From Mesorhizobium tianshanense (GTDB lineage: Bacteria > Pseudomonadota > Alphaproteobacteria > Rhizobiales > Rhizobiaceae): DNA of 64,000 nt. Positions 27,020 through 35,387 of this stretch are shown here, piece by piece. The stretch spans positions 161,688 through 225,687 of the forward strand of contig NZ_VLKT01000003.1 of the NCBI RefSeq assembly GCF_007830515.1, read 5' to 3'. The position numbers and the translations under genes are program-made. Positions within the stretch are counted from its first letter, which is position 1; the number at the start of each line of letters is the position of its first letter. The notes under the pieces are model-generated. The model was not told where the DNA came from, searched no databases, and worked only from the letters and a program-made list of their open reading frames with translations.

Positions 27020-28729
27020 TCAGATGACGAACAGCCAGTTGGCCAGCAGCATCACCACGACGCCGGCGATCAGCGTCAGATAGGGCAGGATTCCCGCCTT
27101 GCGGACCGTAAGATCGGTCGACTTCATGCCGAGATCCGCCAGCATATGGTCGGGAAATTTGCCGCCGTCCTGGATGTAATGTCGGAAGCAGAACACCGGG
27201 ATGATCAGGGCAGCGGTGATCAGCCCGGCCCATAGCGCCATCGGGTTCCAGACCTTGGCGCCGGCGCCCATGAAGATCGCGTTGACATAGGCAAAGATGG
27301 CGCCGACGCCGAGCAGCCAGCTCGGCGCATTCCACGGCCGCGCGATATGGCCGTTGTCGATGCGGTGGATCCAGCCGGCATTGAGGTTGAGGAAGTTGAA
27401 GATGATGTAGCCGCAGTTCGACACGGCGAGGATGAAGAAGAAGCTCGTCGCGTCGGCCGAGGCGATGGCCAGCACGATCAGGTTGAAGATCAGGTCGGTC
27501 CACATGGCCCGCGTCGGCGCGCCGTGCTCGTTGACGTGGCTGAGATAGCGCGGCAGCCAGCCATCGACGGAGCCCTGATAGAGCGTGCGCGAGGAACCCG
27601 CCATCGCCGTCATGATGCACAGCACCAGTGCCAGGATCATCAGCATCACCAGCAGGCTGTGGATCAACTGTCCGCCGCCGACCATGCCGGCCAATGCATC
27701 GGCGACACCGGAGCCGTCGACGATCGGGGTGGCCAGCATGCCGTTCAAGCCGAGCACGCCCTGGAAGGTGAACGGCACGAGGATAAACAGCAGCATGCAC
27801 AGCAGGCCGGAATAGAAGATCGCCTTGAACGTGTCGGTACCGGGATTCTTGAACTCGGACGTGTAACAGACGGCGGTCTCGAAGCCGTAGGTCGACCAGG
27901 CGGCGATGAACATGCCGCCGAGGACGAGCGTCCAGCCGGCGATGTTCCACGCACCGGGCTCGGGCGCATAGGCGGCCGCCAGCGGCACCAGCGGCGAAAA
28001 GTTGGCCCAGTTGATCTGGCCGGTGACGATCGGCACCACGCCGACGATCAGCATCGGGATGATGACGAACAGGCCGATATACTTCTGCACATTGGCCGTG
28101 CCCAGGATGCCGCGATGCTGGATGGAGAAGATAATCAGCATCAGCACCGCGCCGATGAAGAAGGTTGCGTTGAAGGTGAAGGAGACCGGACCCAGCGTGT
28201 GACCGTAGAGCGTCCAGTTGCGGATCGCCGGCGTGGCGGCCGCCGTCACCGCGGCAATCGCGTCGGCGGCACTGGTTCCGGCATGGGCCGCGATATAGGC
28301 GGCGACTTCCGGCGAGGTGTCGCTAAACAGCGGCACCGGCGCCAGTGCGTTGAGGATGTAGGCGGCGGCGATCGAACAGCCGAGCGACAGCACCGGCGAC
28401 CAGGCGAACCAGTTGCACCAGACCGAGAGCGGCGCGATGAACTTGGAGTAACGCAGCCATGCGGTGGCGCCGTAGACCGAGGCGCCGCCGGATTTATTCG
28501 GGAACAGGCCGGCGATCTCCGCATAGGTGAAGGATTGCAGGAAGCCCATGACCATGGACGCGGTCCAGATCGCGAAGGCCAGCGTTCCGGTCGTGCCGGC
28601 AATGCCGCCGATCGAAAACAGGACAAGGGCGGGAACGCCGCTTGCCACCCAGAAGGCGCCGCGCCAGTTGATGTTCCGCTGCAACTGCCCTTCGGCAGGC
28701 TGCTCCAGGACAGTGGTTATCGTGCTCAT
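27020..28729 (-). CDS. APC-superfamily amino acid/amine permease
   Basis: 569 residues with about 12-14 hydrophobic helices, an APC-superfamily secondary transporter. Visible features: FWVASGVPALVLFSIGGIAG (TM1, with the unwound GG motif), FTYAEIAGLFPNKSGGASVY (the APC signature linking TM2 and TM3), then ATAWLRYSKFIAPLSVWCNW, and MAGSSRTLYQGSVDGWLPRY late in the protein. It would import an amino acid, amine or methylated compound by proton or sodium symport or by exchange. It lies 265 bases downstream of tdm on the same strand, at the end of the methylated-amine island, so an amine-related substrate is inferred. The ATG at 28729 begins the homology and GGGGAA lies upstream. A motif shared with other island promoters occurs at 28831-28854. 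Confidence 0.85.
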   Translation of the reverse strand: MSTITTVLEQPAEGQLQRNINWRGAFWVASGVPALVLFSIGGIAGTTGTLAFAIWTASMVMGFLQSFTYAEIAGLFPNKSGGASVYGATAWLRYSKFIAPLSVWCNWFAWSPVLSLGCSIAAAYILNALAPVPLFSDTSPEVAAYIAAHAGTSAADAIAAVTAAATPAIRNWTLYGHTLGPVSFTFNATFFIGAVLMLIIFSIQHRGILGTANVQKYIGLFVIIPMLIVGVVPIVTGQINWANFSPLVPLAAAYAPEPGAWNIAGWTLVLGGMFIAAWSTYGFETAVCYTSEFKNPGTDTFKAIFYSGLLCMLLFILVPFTFQGVLGLNGMLATPIVDGSGVADALAGMVGGGQLIHSLLVMLMILALVLCIMTAMAGSSRTLYQGSVDGWLPRYLSHVNEHGAPTRAMWTDLIFNLIVLAIASADATSFFFILAVSNCGYIIFNFLNLNAGWIHRIDNGHIARPWNAPSWLLGVGAIFAYVNAIFMGAGAKVWNPMALWAGLITAALIIPVFCFRHYIQDGGKFPDHMLADLGMKSTDLTVRKAGILPYLTLIAGVVVMLLANWLFVI

Positions 28730-28830
28730 ATGCGTGCATTCCCCATTTTGATGTTCCCCATCGGCGACAGCCGCGATCTCGCAAGGCGTCGTCGCCGACG
28801 CATGCGTTGAACGATCTCGGGTGTTTCCGC

Positions 28831-28854
28831 TCAGTTGTTTTTTTTTCTTAGCAG
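28831..28854. promoter_or_regulatory. Possible amine-island regulatory motif before the APC permease
   Basis: TCAGTTG, a run of Ts, then CTTAGCAG. It resembles the sites in front of tdm (31396-31416), dmmD/amt (42862-42888) and tmm (47842-47866) but is the weakest, since most of it is a T tract. About 100 bases upstream of the permease start. Confidence 0.25.
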
Positions 28855-28994
28855 TGAAGATTGACTCGGCACGCTTCCACGTCAAGCTCTTTGTGAAGCT
28901 GTGCACATCACGTCTGTAACCTACGCGTCAAACAGCCGTCAGCAGTCAGCCGACACCGTCGCCGAGGTCGGTCGATGCCTCTTGAAAGTGGCTA

Positions 28995-31364
28995 TTAGGA
29001 GCGCGGTCTGGTCTTTTGCGGGTCGTAGTGGGCGAACGGCACGACGCGCGCCGGCAGCCGCTTGGCATGGCCGTCGAGCTTGCCGATCTCGACCTCGGTG
29101 CCGATCGCCGCATGGGTGACGTCGAGCCTGGCAAGCGCGATGTTCTTGTTCAGCAACGGCGAACGCATGGCGGAAGTGACCTCGCCGATCTGGGCGCGGC
29201 CGACATGGACGCAGTCGCCGTGCCCGACGGCGACATTGGCGTCGATGTCAAGGCCGACCAGTTTCTTCTGCGGGTTTTCCTTGCGCCGGATCAGCGCCTC
29301 GCGGCCGATGAAATCGTCGGTCTTGGTCTTCAGCGGCACGGTGAAGCCAATGCCCGCCTCGAACGGATCGGTCTGGTCGGAAAATTCATAGCCGGCAAAG
29401 ATCAGCCCGGCCTCGATCCGCACCATGTCGAGCGCCTGCAGCCCCATCGGCTTTAGCCCATGCGGCTGGCCGGCCTCCCAGATGGCGTCGAACACTTGTT
29501 CGGCGTCGCGCGGATGGCACCAGATCTCGTAGCCGAGCTCGCCGGTATAGCCGGTGCGCGAGACGACCACCGGAATGCCGTTGCCGCCGCCGATGCGCGC
29601 CACCGCAAAGCGGAACCATTCGAGCTCCTCGATCGACGGCTGCAGCGGCGAGGTCCAGATGATCTCCTTGAGGATATCTCGGCTCTTCGGTCCTTGCACG
29701 GCGACATTGTGCATCTGGTCGGTCGACGAGCGCACCAGCACGTTGAGGCCGAGTTTTGTCGCCGTTTCGCGCAGCCATTCGCCGGACAGGTCGTCGCCGC
29801 CGACCCAGCGGAAATTGTCCTTGCCGAGCCTGAGCAGCGTGCCGTCGTCGATCATGCCGCCATGCTCGTAGCACATGGCGGAATAGACGACCTGGCCGAC
29901 GCCGAGCTTCTTCACGTCGCGGGTCAGCGTGTATTGGAGCAGCGCTTCCGAATCCGGGCCGGTGACCTCGAACTTGCGCAGCGGCGACAGGTCCATGATC
30001 ACGGCATCCTGCCGGCACGCCCAGTATTCGTCGATAGGCCCTTCCTTGCGGAAGGCATTGGCCAGCCAATAGCCCCTGTACTCGACGAAGTTGCGGGTGT
30101 GCTTGGCAAAGCTCGAATGAAAAGCGGTCTCGCGGGTCATTTTCGGTTCCGAATCGGGCGTCATGCGTCTGGCGATCGCTCGCGAGAATTTGTGCTGGCC
30201 GGAATAGGTCCGCACATGGATGTCGGTCAGGTTCCAGCCATTGGCCGGCGTCGTGTCGTCGGGGCAGGCGGACGAGACGCAGACAATGTCGGTGAGCGCC
30301 CGCAGCAGCACGTAGTCGCCCGGTCGCGACCATGGCTCGTCGGAAACCATGACGCCATGCGCGTCGATCGCCGTGTTGAAGAAGAAATTGATCGCCATCC
30401 AGCCGGCGCGGGGGTTCACTCCCTTGTCCGACAGCGCGCGGTTGAAATTCTCCGAGCAGTTGGGGTGACCGGGATAGCCGATGTCGTCGTAATATTTGGC
30501 GGCGCAAGCGAGCGCGAATGCGTCATGCCGCCCGCATGTGTCCTGCACCACCTCGACCAGCGGCTCCATGTCCTGGTCGTAGTATTTCGAATGCAGGCCG
30601 GGCATCGGGTAGCTCGAGCCCATCAGCGTGCGGGTTGTCGTCACGTCGAGCGGATGGTCACGCCCCTTGTCCAGCTTGCGCGCCGAAAAACACTGGAAGT
30701 CGGTGCACTGGCGCCCGTCGACATCAATGATCTGCAGATAGTCGCCCGCCTTGACGAAATAGGATTCCGCCGTCGCCGAACGGACGCGCAAATCGAGCAC
30801 CGGATCGGCAAGCGGATCGCCCAATTGCGACTTCGCCGCCGGGCGGATGGTGGCGCGACGGACGATGACGCTGAGCGGCGTCGCCGTGTCGTGGCCGTCG
30901 ACCAGCATCGGACCGCCCGGGGCGGCCATGATCATCGAGCCGTCGCGGGTGACGGTAAAACTCTGTTCGGTGCCGGCCGGGGTGGAGCCGCCGAACACGC
31001 GAACCGCCTTTGGCTGATCAAGCTGCACCTGGCGGCGCTGGAGTCCGCGGCGCAGCGCGGCGAGGCTGTCGTCACCCTCGGCCAACAGCGCCTTGATGCC
31101 GGCGGCGTTGCTGTTCGATTTTTCGCCGAAAATGCCAGGATCGGTCGTGCCGCTCTTGTCCCATGCCAAGAGCTCGCAGGATTGGCCGCCTTCGACGTTG
31201 CGCACGCTGATCGTGTCGCCGGCCTCGACATCGATGAGCACCGCGCCATTGCCCTGGATCGTATAACGCTCCATGCCGGGCGGCAGCGCGATCTGGCCGG
31301 GCCTAAGAATCAGGCTCGGCCGGGGCGGTCCGGCAGCTATGGCGGGGTAGGGCGACTGGCTCAT
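28995..31364 (-). CDS. tdm: Trimethylamine N-oxide demethylase (DUF1989-GcvT fusion)
   Basis: 789 residues. It splits trimethylamine N-oxide into dimethylamine and formaldehyde in the cytoplasm. The layout is that known for Tdm of Methylocella and Ruegeria: an N-terminal DUF1989 metal region followed by a tetrahydrofolate-binding GcvT module from about residue 415 (VEYRGYWLANAF, ending in SRTGYTGELGYEIW and MGLQALDMVRIEAGLIFAGY). Candidate metal ligands in the second DUF1989 half are D222, H259, C277, H280, C303 (GHPNCSENF) and C367. Residues about 25-170 look like a degenerate first copy of the same half. The context is strong: tmm, dmmDABC and the N-methylglutamate genes all lie within 20 kb. 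A hairpin (31446-31476) separates it from mgdD upstream. The ATG at 31364 has only a weak AGGG-type ribosome-binding site. Confidence 0.92.
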   Translation of the reverse strand: MSQSPYPAIAAGPPRPSLILRPGQIALPPGMERYTIQGNGAVLIDVEAGDTISVRNVEGGQSCELLAWDKSGTTDPGIFGEKSNSNAAGIKALLAEGDDSLAALRRGLQRRQVQLDQPKAVRVFGGSTPAGTEQSFTVTRDGSMIMAAPGGPMLVDGHDTATPLSVIVRRATIRPAAKSQLGDPLADPVLDLRVRSATAESYFVKAGDYLQIIDVDGRQCTDFQCFSARKLDKGRDHPLDVTTTRTLMGSSYPMPGLHSKYYDQDMEPLVEVVQDTCGRHDAFALACAAKYYDDIGYPGHPNCSENFNRALSDKGVNPRAGWMAINFFFNTAIDAHGVMVSDEPWSRPGDYVLLRALTDIVCVSSACPDDTTPANGWNLTDIHVRTYSGQHKFSRAIARRMTPDSEPKMTRETAFHSSFAKHTRNFVEYRGYWLANAFRKEGPIDEYWACRQDAVIMDLSPLRKFEVTGPDSEALLQYTLTRDVKKLGVGQVVYSAMCYEHGGMIDDGTLLRLGKDNFRWVGGDDLSGEWLRETATKLGLNVLVRSSTDQMHNVAVQGPKSRDILKEIIWTSPLQPSIEELEWFRFAVARIGGGNGIPVVVSRTGYTGELGYEIWCHPRDAEQVFDAIWEAGQPHGLKPMGLQALDMVRIEAGLIFAGYEFSDQTDPFEAGIGFTVPLKTKTDDFIGREALIRRKENPQKKLVGLDIDANVAVGHGDCVHVGRAQIGEVTSAMRSPLLNKNIALARLDVTHAAIGTEVEIGKLDGHAKRLPARVVPFAHYDPQKTRPRS

Positions 31365-31395
31365 CTCGACCCTGTGTCTGAAGAAACAAGTTTGC

Positions 31396-31416
31396 CTGTA
31401 CGTGAAATTATTTTAG
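31396..31416. promoter_or_regulatory. Possible amine-island regulatory motif before tdm
   Basis: CTGTACGTGAAATTATTTTA, 32-52 bases upstream of the tdm start. It closely matches the tmm site (CTGTCAGTGAAATTTGTTTC at 47842-47861). The inner TGAAA-N3-TTTTA part is nearly symmetrical, as for a helix-turn-helix dimer. The XRE-cupin protein at 46910-47632 is the obvious candidate binder. Confidence 0.45.
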
Positions 31417-31445
31417 CAGCAAGAATAGGCAGCAAGGCCGGATTT

Positions 31446-31476
31446 GGCAAGGTGAAGCTGCGTGCCGCACCTTGCC
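31446..31476 (-). other. Stem-loop between mgdD and tdm
   Basis: Perfect 9-bp arms GGCAAGGTG and CACCTTGCC with a 13-base loop, beginning 14 bases after the mgdD stop on the minus strand. No T run follows, so it is not a standard terminator. It could mark an RNA-processing site or protect the 3' end of the long upstream message. Confidence 0.55.
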
Positions 31477-31490
31477 GGCGTGGCGGATCT

Positions 31491-32120
31491 CTACGCGAAT
31501 TCCTCGGAATGCCCGATGTCGACGCCATATTCCGCCGCCGCGTCGAGCATCGTGTGCCACAAGCTTTCCGCGAAGGTCGCAAACACCAGGAGATTGAACA
31601 CAGCCTGTCCGTCCGGCCGGTCGTTGCCGCGCCAGAGATTGACGCTGGTGTGGTCCATCGAGGTGGCGGCCGCAGCGCCGATGGGGAACACCGCCGGATG
31701 CAAATCGATTGACGACAGCTTGGCCAGCATGGTGCGCGCCTGGGCGCCCGTGACGCTGATCAGGGCGCGTGCATGCGACTGGTCCGACAGCGAGGCGGAT
31801 TGCGAAAACGCTTGGCTCAACGTCTCCATCGTATGCTTGCCACCCTTCGACAGGGCGAGGAACTGATCCGGTCCCGACCAGATGAGCGTCACGTCCGAAG
31901 CGCTGACCGCCTTTGGTGTATCCGGAGCTGACACGCCGAAACGCGCTTTGGCGGCGTTTGCCAAATCAGCCCACCTGCCGCGCCGCGCCATGATCTGGAC
32001 GAGGTCGAAATTGCGGATCTCGGTGAGCGCAATGCCGGGCTCGACGTCACGCGCGCCATAGGCGCCCGCAACAAGCGCGTGCTCCAGAGGACTGCGGGGA
32101 AGCCAGGAAAACTCAGCCAC
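31491..32120 (-). CDS. mgdD: N-methylglutamate dehydrogenase gamma subunit (SoxG-like)
   Basis: 209 residues, similar to the sarcosine oxidase gamma subunit, a small subunit folded like a GcvT domain that packs against the alpha subunit. Recognisable: EFSWLPRSPLEHAL at the start, then FDLVQIMARRG, VTLIWSGPDQFLAL, DQSHARALISVTGAQARTML, and FNLLVFATFAESLWHTMLDA at the end. The GTG at 32120 is preferred because GGAGGG lies seven bases upstream; an ATG five codons earlier (32135) also fits. It overlaps the end of mgdC. It is the last gene of the gmaS-mgd block before a hairpin. Alone it could be sarcosine oxidase soxG; the neighbours gmaS and mgsABC make the N-methylglutamate assignment better. 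Confidence 0.85.
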   Translation of the reverse strand: MAEFSWLPRSPLEHALVAGAYGARDVEPGIALTEIRNFDLVQIMARRGRWADLANAAKARFGVSAPDTPKAVSASDVTLIWSGPDQFLALSKGGKHTMETLSQAFSQSASLSDQSHARALISVTGAQARTMLAKLSSIDLHPAVFPIGAAAATSMDHTSVNLWRGNDRPDGQAVFNLLVFATFAESLWHTMLDAAAEYGVDIGHSEEFA

Positions 32121-35097
32121 GCTGGCGCCCTCCATCCGGATCGTAGAAGACGGGATTGCACAGCTCGACGTCATAGTCCTCGCCGCGCAGCGGATCATGC
32201 GCATGGACGATCTCGCCGATGCGCTCGCGGCCGCGTTCGACAAGCGCCAGCCCGATCCACTGGTCGAGCGTCGGCGAGAAGCAGACCGAGGTGACATAGC
32301 CCAGGTCGTTGTCGGGACCCGGTATCTCGCCCTTCGGAATGACATGCGCGCCGGAGCGCAAGCGGCGCGTCTTGTCCGTCGGCTTGATGCCGACCACGAC
32401 CTGCCGATCCGCTGCCACCAGCGCCTCACGCCCTGCCATGACGCGGCCGACAAAATCCTTCTTGGTCGACATCATCTTGGCCAGGCCGAGATCGGCGGCC
32501 GTCGTCGTGCCGTTCAATTCCGGCCCGGCGACGTGGCCCTTTTCGATGCGCATGACGCCGAGCGCCTCGGTGCCGTAGGGTGTGACGCCGAATTGTTTGC
32601 CGGCCAGCATCAGGTTGCGCACCAGCGCGTCGCCGTAGCGGGCCGGAACGGAGATTTCGAAGGCCATCTCGCCGGAGAACGAGATGCGGAACAGCCGTGC
32701 CTTGATGCCGCCGCGAAGCGCTACTTCCCGCGCCCCCATGAACGGAAATCCCTCGTTCGACAAATCCTCGGCGGGATCGACGATTTCCCTGAGCAGGTCT
32801 CGGGTTTTCGGTCCAGCGATCGAGAATTGCGCCCACTGGTCGGAGACCGACGTCAGCTGCGCGTCGAGCTCGGGAAACAGCACCTGCCGGCAGAATTCGA
32901 GATGCTGCATCACCGGCCCGGCCTTGGCGGTGGTGGTGGTCAGGAAATAGTGGTCCTCGGCCAGCCGCGACGTGGTGCCGTCGTCATAGACCATGCCGTC
33001 CTCGCGCAGCATCAGCCCGTAGCGCGCTTTTCCCACGGCAAGACTGGAGAAGGTGTTGATGTAGACGCGGTCGAGGAAGGCGCCGGCGTCCGGGCCGTGC
33101 ACGTCGATCTTGCCGAGCGTCGAGACGTCGCAGAAGCCGACGCCGCCGCGCACCGCCTTGACCTCGCGGGTGACCGATTCCAGCCAGTCCTTCTCACCGG
33201 AACGCGGATACCATTGCGCGCGCTTCCACAGGCCGGTGTCGACGAACACCGCGCCCTGTTCGGCTGCCCAGTGATGCGACGGCGTCAGCCTTGTCGCATG
33301 GAAGTTCTCGTCGCGATGATGCCCGGCGAAGGCGCCGATGGCGACCGGCACATAGGGCGGGCGGTAGATCGTCGTGCCGGTCTCGGGGATGGATTTGGCT
33401 GATACCGCCGCCATGATGGCGAGGCCGGCGACGTTCGAGGTTTTGCCCTGGTCGGTGGCCATGCCGAGCGTCGTGTAGCGCTTCAGATGCTCGACCGATT
33501 CGAAACCTTCGCGCTGTGCCAGTTCGATGTCCGAAGCGGTGACGTCGTGCTGGTAATCGACAAAGGCCTTTCCTTTGCCGGCTACATGCCAGAGCGGGGT
33601 CAGCGAAAACGTCTCGTCGTCGCCGACCGGCGCCGTGCCGGGATTGCCGGCGCGCCCGGCGCTCTGCGCCGCCGCCGCACCGGCGGCAAACCCTTGGCGC
33701 AGGCAGGCGCCAAGCCCGTAGGCGCCGTTGGCGGCACCGGCGGCCATCATGCCGGGAGGTGCGCTGTCCGGCACGAAGGCCGAAATGTCGTCCTGCCATT
33801 TCGGCCGGCCGCGATGATAGGAGGTCAGCCCGACCGCCGGGTTCCAGCCACCCGAAACGGCAAGCCCGTCGGCTTCGACTTCGGCGCGCGCCCCGCCTAT
33901 CAGCGACACCGCTATTTTCCGGACGCCGTCCTTGCCGCCTTCGACCCCGACGACGGACCCGTTCAGCACGGGAAAGCCGGCTTTGGTCGCAAGCGCGCGA
34001 TGCTCGGAGGACACATCCGGACGTGCATCGACGACCGCCGCGATCTGCAATCCGGCGCCGAGTGCTGTCTCGACCGTGCGCCAGCCATCCGCATTGTTGG
34101 TGAATAGCGCGACGCGCCGTGCCGGCGCTGCCGCATAGCGCGCGACATAGGTCCGCATCGCCGAAGCCATCATCACGCCGGGCGTGTCGTTGCCGGTAAA
34201 GACGATGGGCCGTTCGATGGCGCCGGCGGCAACGATCGAGCGCTTGGCCACGATCCGCCACAGCCGCTGGCGCACCTGGTGTTGCGGCGGCGAGGGCAGG
34301 TGGTCGTTGACCTGTTCGATCGCGCCATAGGTGCCGCCATCGTAGACGCCGAACAGCGTCGTGCGGGTCATGATGCGGACATCGGGCAACGCGGCCAGCT
34401 CGGCCAGCGTGCGGGAAATCCATTCGGCTGCCGGCATGCTGTCGATCGTGCCGCCATCGGCAAGCAGCCGGCCGCCAAGCACGAAATCCTCCTCGCACAG
34501 GATGACGCGGGCGCCAATGCGACCGGCGGCGAGCGCTGCCGCCAGCCCGGCCGGGCCGGAGCCGGCAATTAGCACGTCGCAATGCGCCCATGCCTTGTCG
34601 TAATGGTCGGGATCGGCAACGCCTGCCGCGCGTCCAAGGCCGGCGGCGCGGCGGATCGCTGGCTCGTAGATCGCCTCCCAGAATTTCGCCGGCCACATGA
34701 AGGTCTTGTAGTAGAAGCCGGCGACGAAGATCGGCGCGAACAACTGGTTCACCGCCATCAGATCGTGGCGCAGCGACGGCCAGCGGTTCTGGCTGGCAGC
34801 TTCGAGACCGTCATAAAGTTCTGCCGTCGTCGCCTTGGTGTTCGGTTCGCGCCGCGCGCCGCTGCGCAGTTCGACCAGCGCGTTGGGCTCCTCCGAGCCT
34901 GCGGTCAGGATGCCGCGCGGCCGATGGTATTTGAACGAGCGGCCGACCAGCTTGACGCCGTTGGCGATGAGCGCGGAGGCGAGCGTATCGCCCTGGAAGC
35001 CGGCAAAGATCTTGCCGTCGAAGCTAAAATTCAGCGGCGCCGAACGATCGATAAGGCCGCCGCTCTCCAGCCGGTGTGTCTGCGCGAGGCTAACCAT
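32113..35097 (-). CDS. mgdC: N-methylglutamate dehydrogenase alpha subunit (SoxA-like)
   Basis: 994 residues, the length of heterotetrameric sarcosine oxidase alpha. Domain order: a ferredoxin-like N-terminal domain (about 20-100: PLNFSFDGKIFAGFQGDTLA) without iron-sulfur cysteines; an NAD-binding Rossmann domain at about 173-200 (DVLIAGSGPAGLAAALAAGR); a disulfide-reductase-like middle; and a GcvT-type folate-binding domain from about 610 to the end. The end domain includes GFCDVSTLGKIDVHGPDAGA, FSGEMAFEISVPARYGDA and ALGVMRIEKGHVAGPELNGT. The enzyme oxidises N-methylglutamate to glutamate; the methyl leaves as formaldehyde or methylene-tetrahydrofolate. The start ATG at 35097 shares its last base with the mgdB stop, so translation is coupled. 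Confidence 0.9.
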   Translation of the reverse strand: MVSLAQTHRLESGGLIDRSAPLNFSFDGKIFAGFQGDTLASALIANGVKLVGRSFKYHRPRGILTAGSEEPNALVELRSGARREPNTKATTAELYDGLEAASQNRWPSLRHDLMAVNQLFAPIFVAGFYYKTFMWPAKFWEAIYEPAIRRAAGLGRAAGVADPDHYDKAWAHCDVLIAGSGPAGLAAALAAGRIGARVILCEEDFVLGGRLLADGGTIDSMPAAEWISRTLAELAALPDVRIMTRTTLFGVYDGGTYGAIEQVNDHLPSPPQHQVRQRLWRIVAKRSIVAAGAIERPIVFTGNDTPGVMMASAMRTYVARYAAAPARRVALFTNNADGWRTVETALGAGLQIAAVVDARPDVSSEHRALATKAGFPVLNGSVVGVEGGKDGVRKIAVSLIGGARAEVEADGLAVSGGWNPAVGLTSYHRGRPKWQDDISAFVPDSAPPGMMAAGAANGAYGLGACLRQGFAAGAAAAQSAGRAGNPGTAPVGDDETFSLTPLWHVAGKGKAFVDYQHDVTASDIELAQREGFESVEHLKRYTTLGMATDQGKTSNVAGLAIMAAVSAKSIPETGTTIYRPPYVPVAIGAFAGHHRDENFHATRLTPSHHWAAEQGAVFVDTGLWKRAQWYPRSGEKDWLESVTREVKAVRGGVGFCDVSTLGKIDVHGPDAGAFLDRVYINTFSSLAVGKARYGLMLREDGMVYDDGTTSRLAEDHYFLTTTTAKAGPVMQHLEFCRQVLFPELDAQLTSVSDQWAQFSIAGPKTRDLLREIVDPAEDLSNEGFPFMGAREVALRGGIKARLFRISFSGEMAFEISVPARYGDALVRNLMLAGKQFGVTPYGTEALGVMRIEKGHVAGPELNGTTTAADLGLAKMMSTKKDFVGRVMAGREALVAADRQVVVGIKPTDKTRRLRSGAHVIPKGEIPGPDNDLGYVTSVCFSPTLDQWIGLALVERGRERIGEIVHAHDPLRGEDYDVELCNPVFYDPDGGRQRG

Positions 35098-35372
35098 CAG
35101 GCGCCGACCTTGGCGGCGCCAACGCCCGCCGCCGGCTCAACCGAGGAAATCTCATGTGTCAGCGTGTTGCGGGTGATCTTCAGCCAGGCCCGGCAGCCGC
35201 CGCCATGATACCAGTGCTCGCTCGTCTCGCCGGCTACATTGTCGCGCAGATAGACGTAGTCGAAGACTTCGTCTGCCGAGGCGCCGGCTGCCGGACGCAC
35301 CGGCTTGGCGTCACCCAGACAGGTGAACTCGCCAAGTTCGCGTTCGCCGCAGAAGGGACAGACAATACGCAT
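35097..35372 (-). CDS. mgdB: N-methylglutamate dehydrogenase delta subunit (SoxD-like)
   Basis: 91 residues, matching the small zinc-binding delta subunit of sarcosine oxidase. The zinc ligands are visible: CPFCGERELGEF at residues 5-16, a later Cys in FTCLGDAKP, and WYHGGGCRAWLKITRNTLTH in the C-terminal half. It helps assemble the alpha-beta complex. It lies 15 bases after mgdA and overlaps mgdC by one base, the soxBDAG order. The start ATG at 35372 begins MRIVCPFCG as in the family. Confidence 0.9.
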   Translation of the reverse strand: MRIVCPFCGERELGEFTCLGDAKPVRPAAGASADEVFDYVYLRDNVAGETSEHWYHGGGCRAWLKITRNTLTHEISSVEPAAGVGAAKVGA

Positions 35373-35387
35373 GGTTTCCGGCCGTCC

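Noticed and set aside
29460..31712. 750-codon open frame on the plus strand opposite tdm
   Set aside because: It mirrors the codon pattern of the GC-rich tdm gene, has no family motifs and no ribosome-binding site. Tdm on the other strand is convincing.
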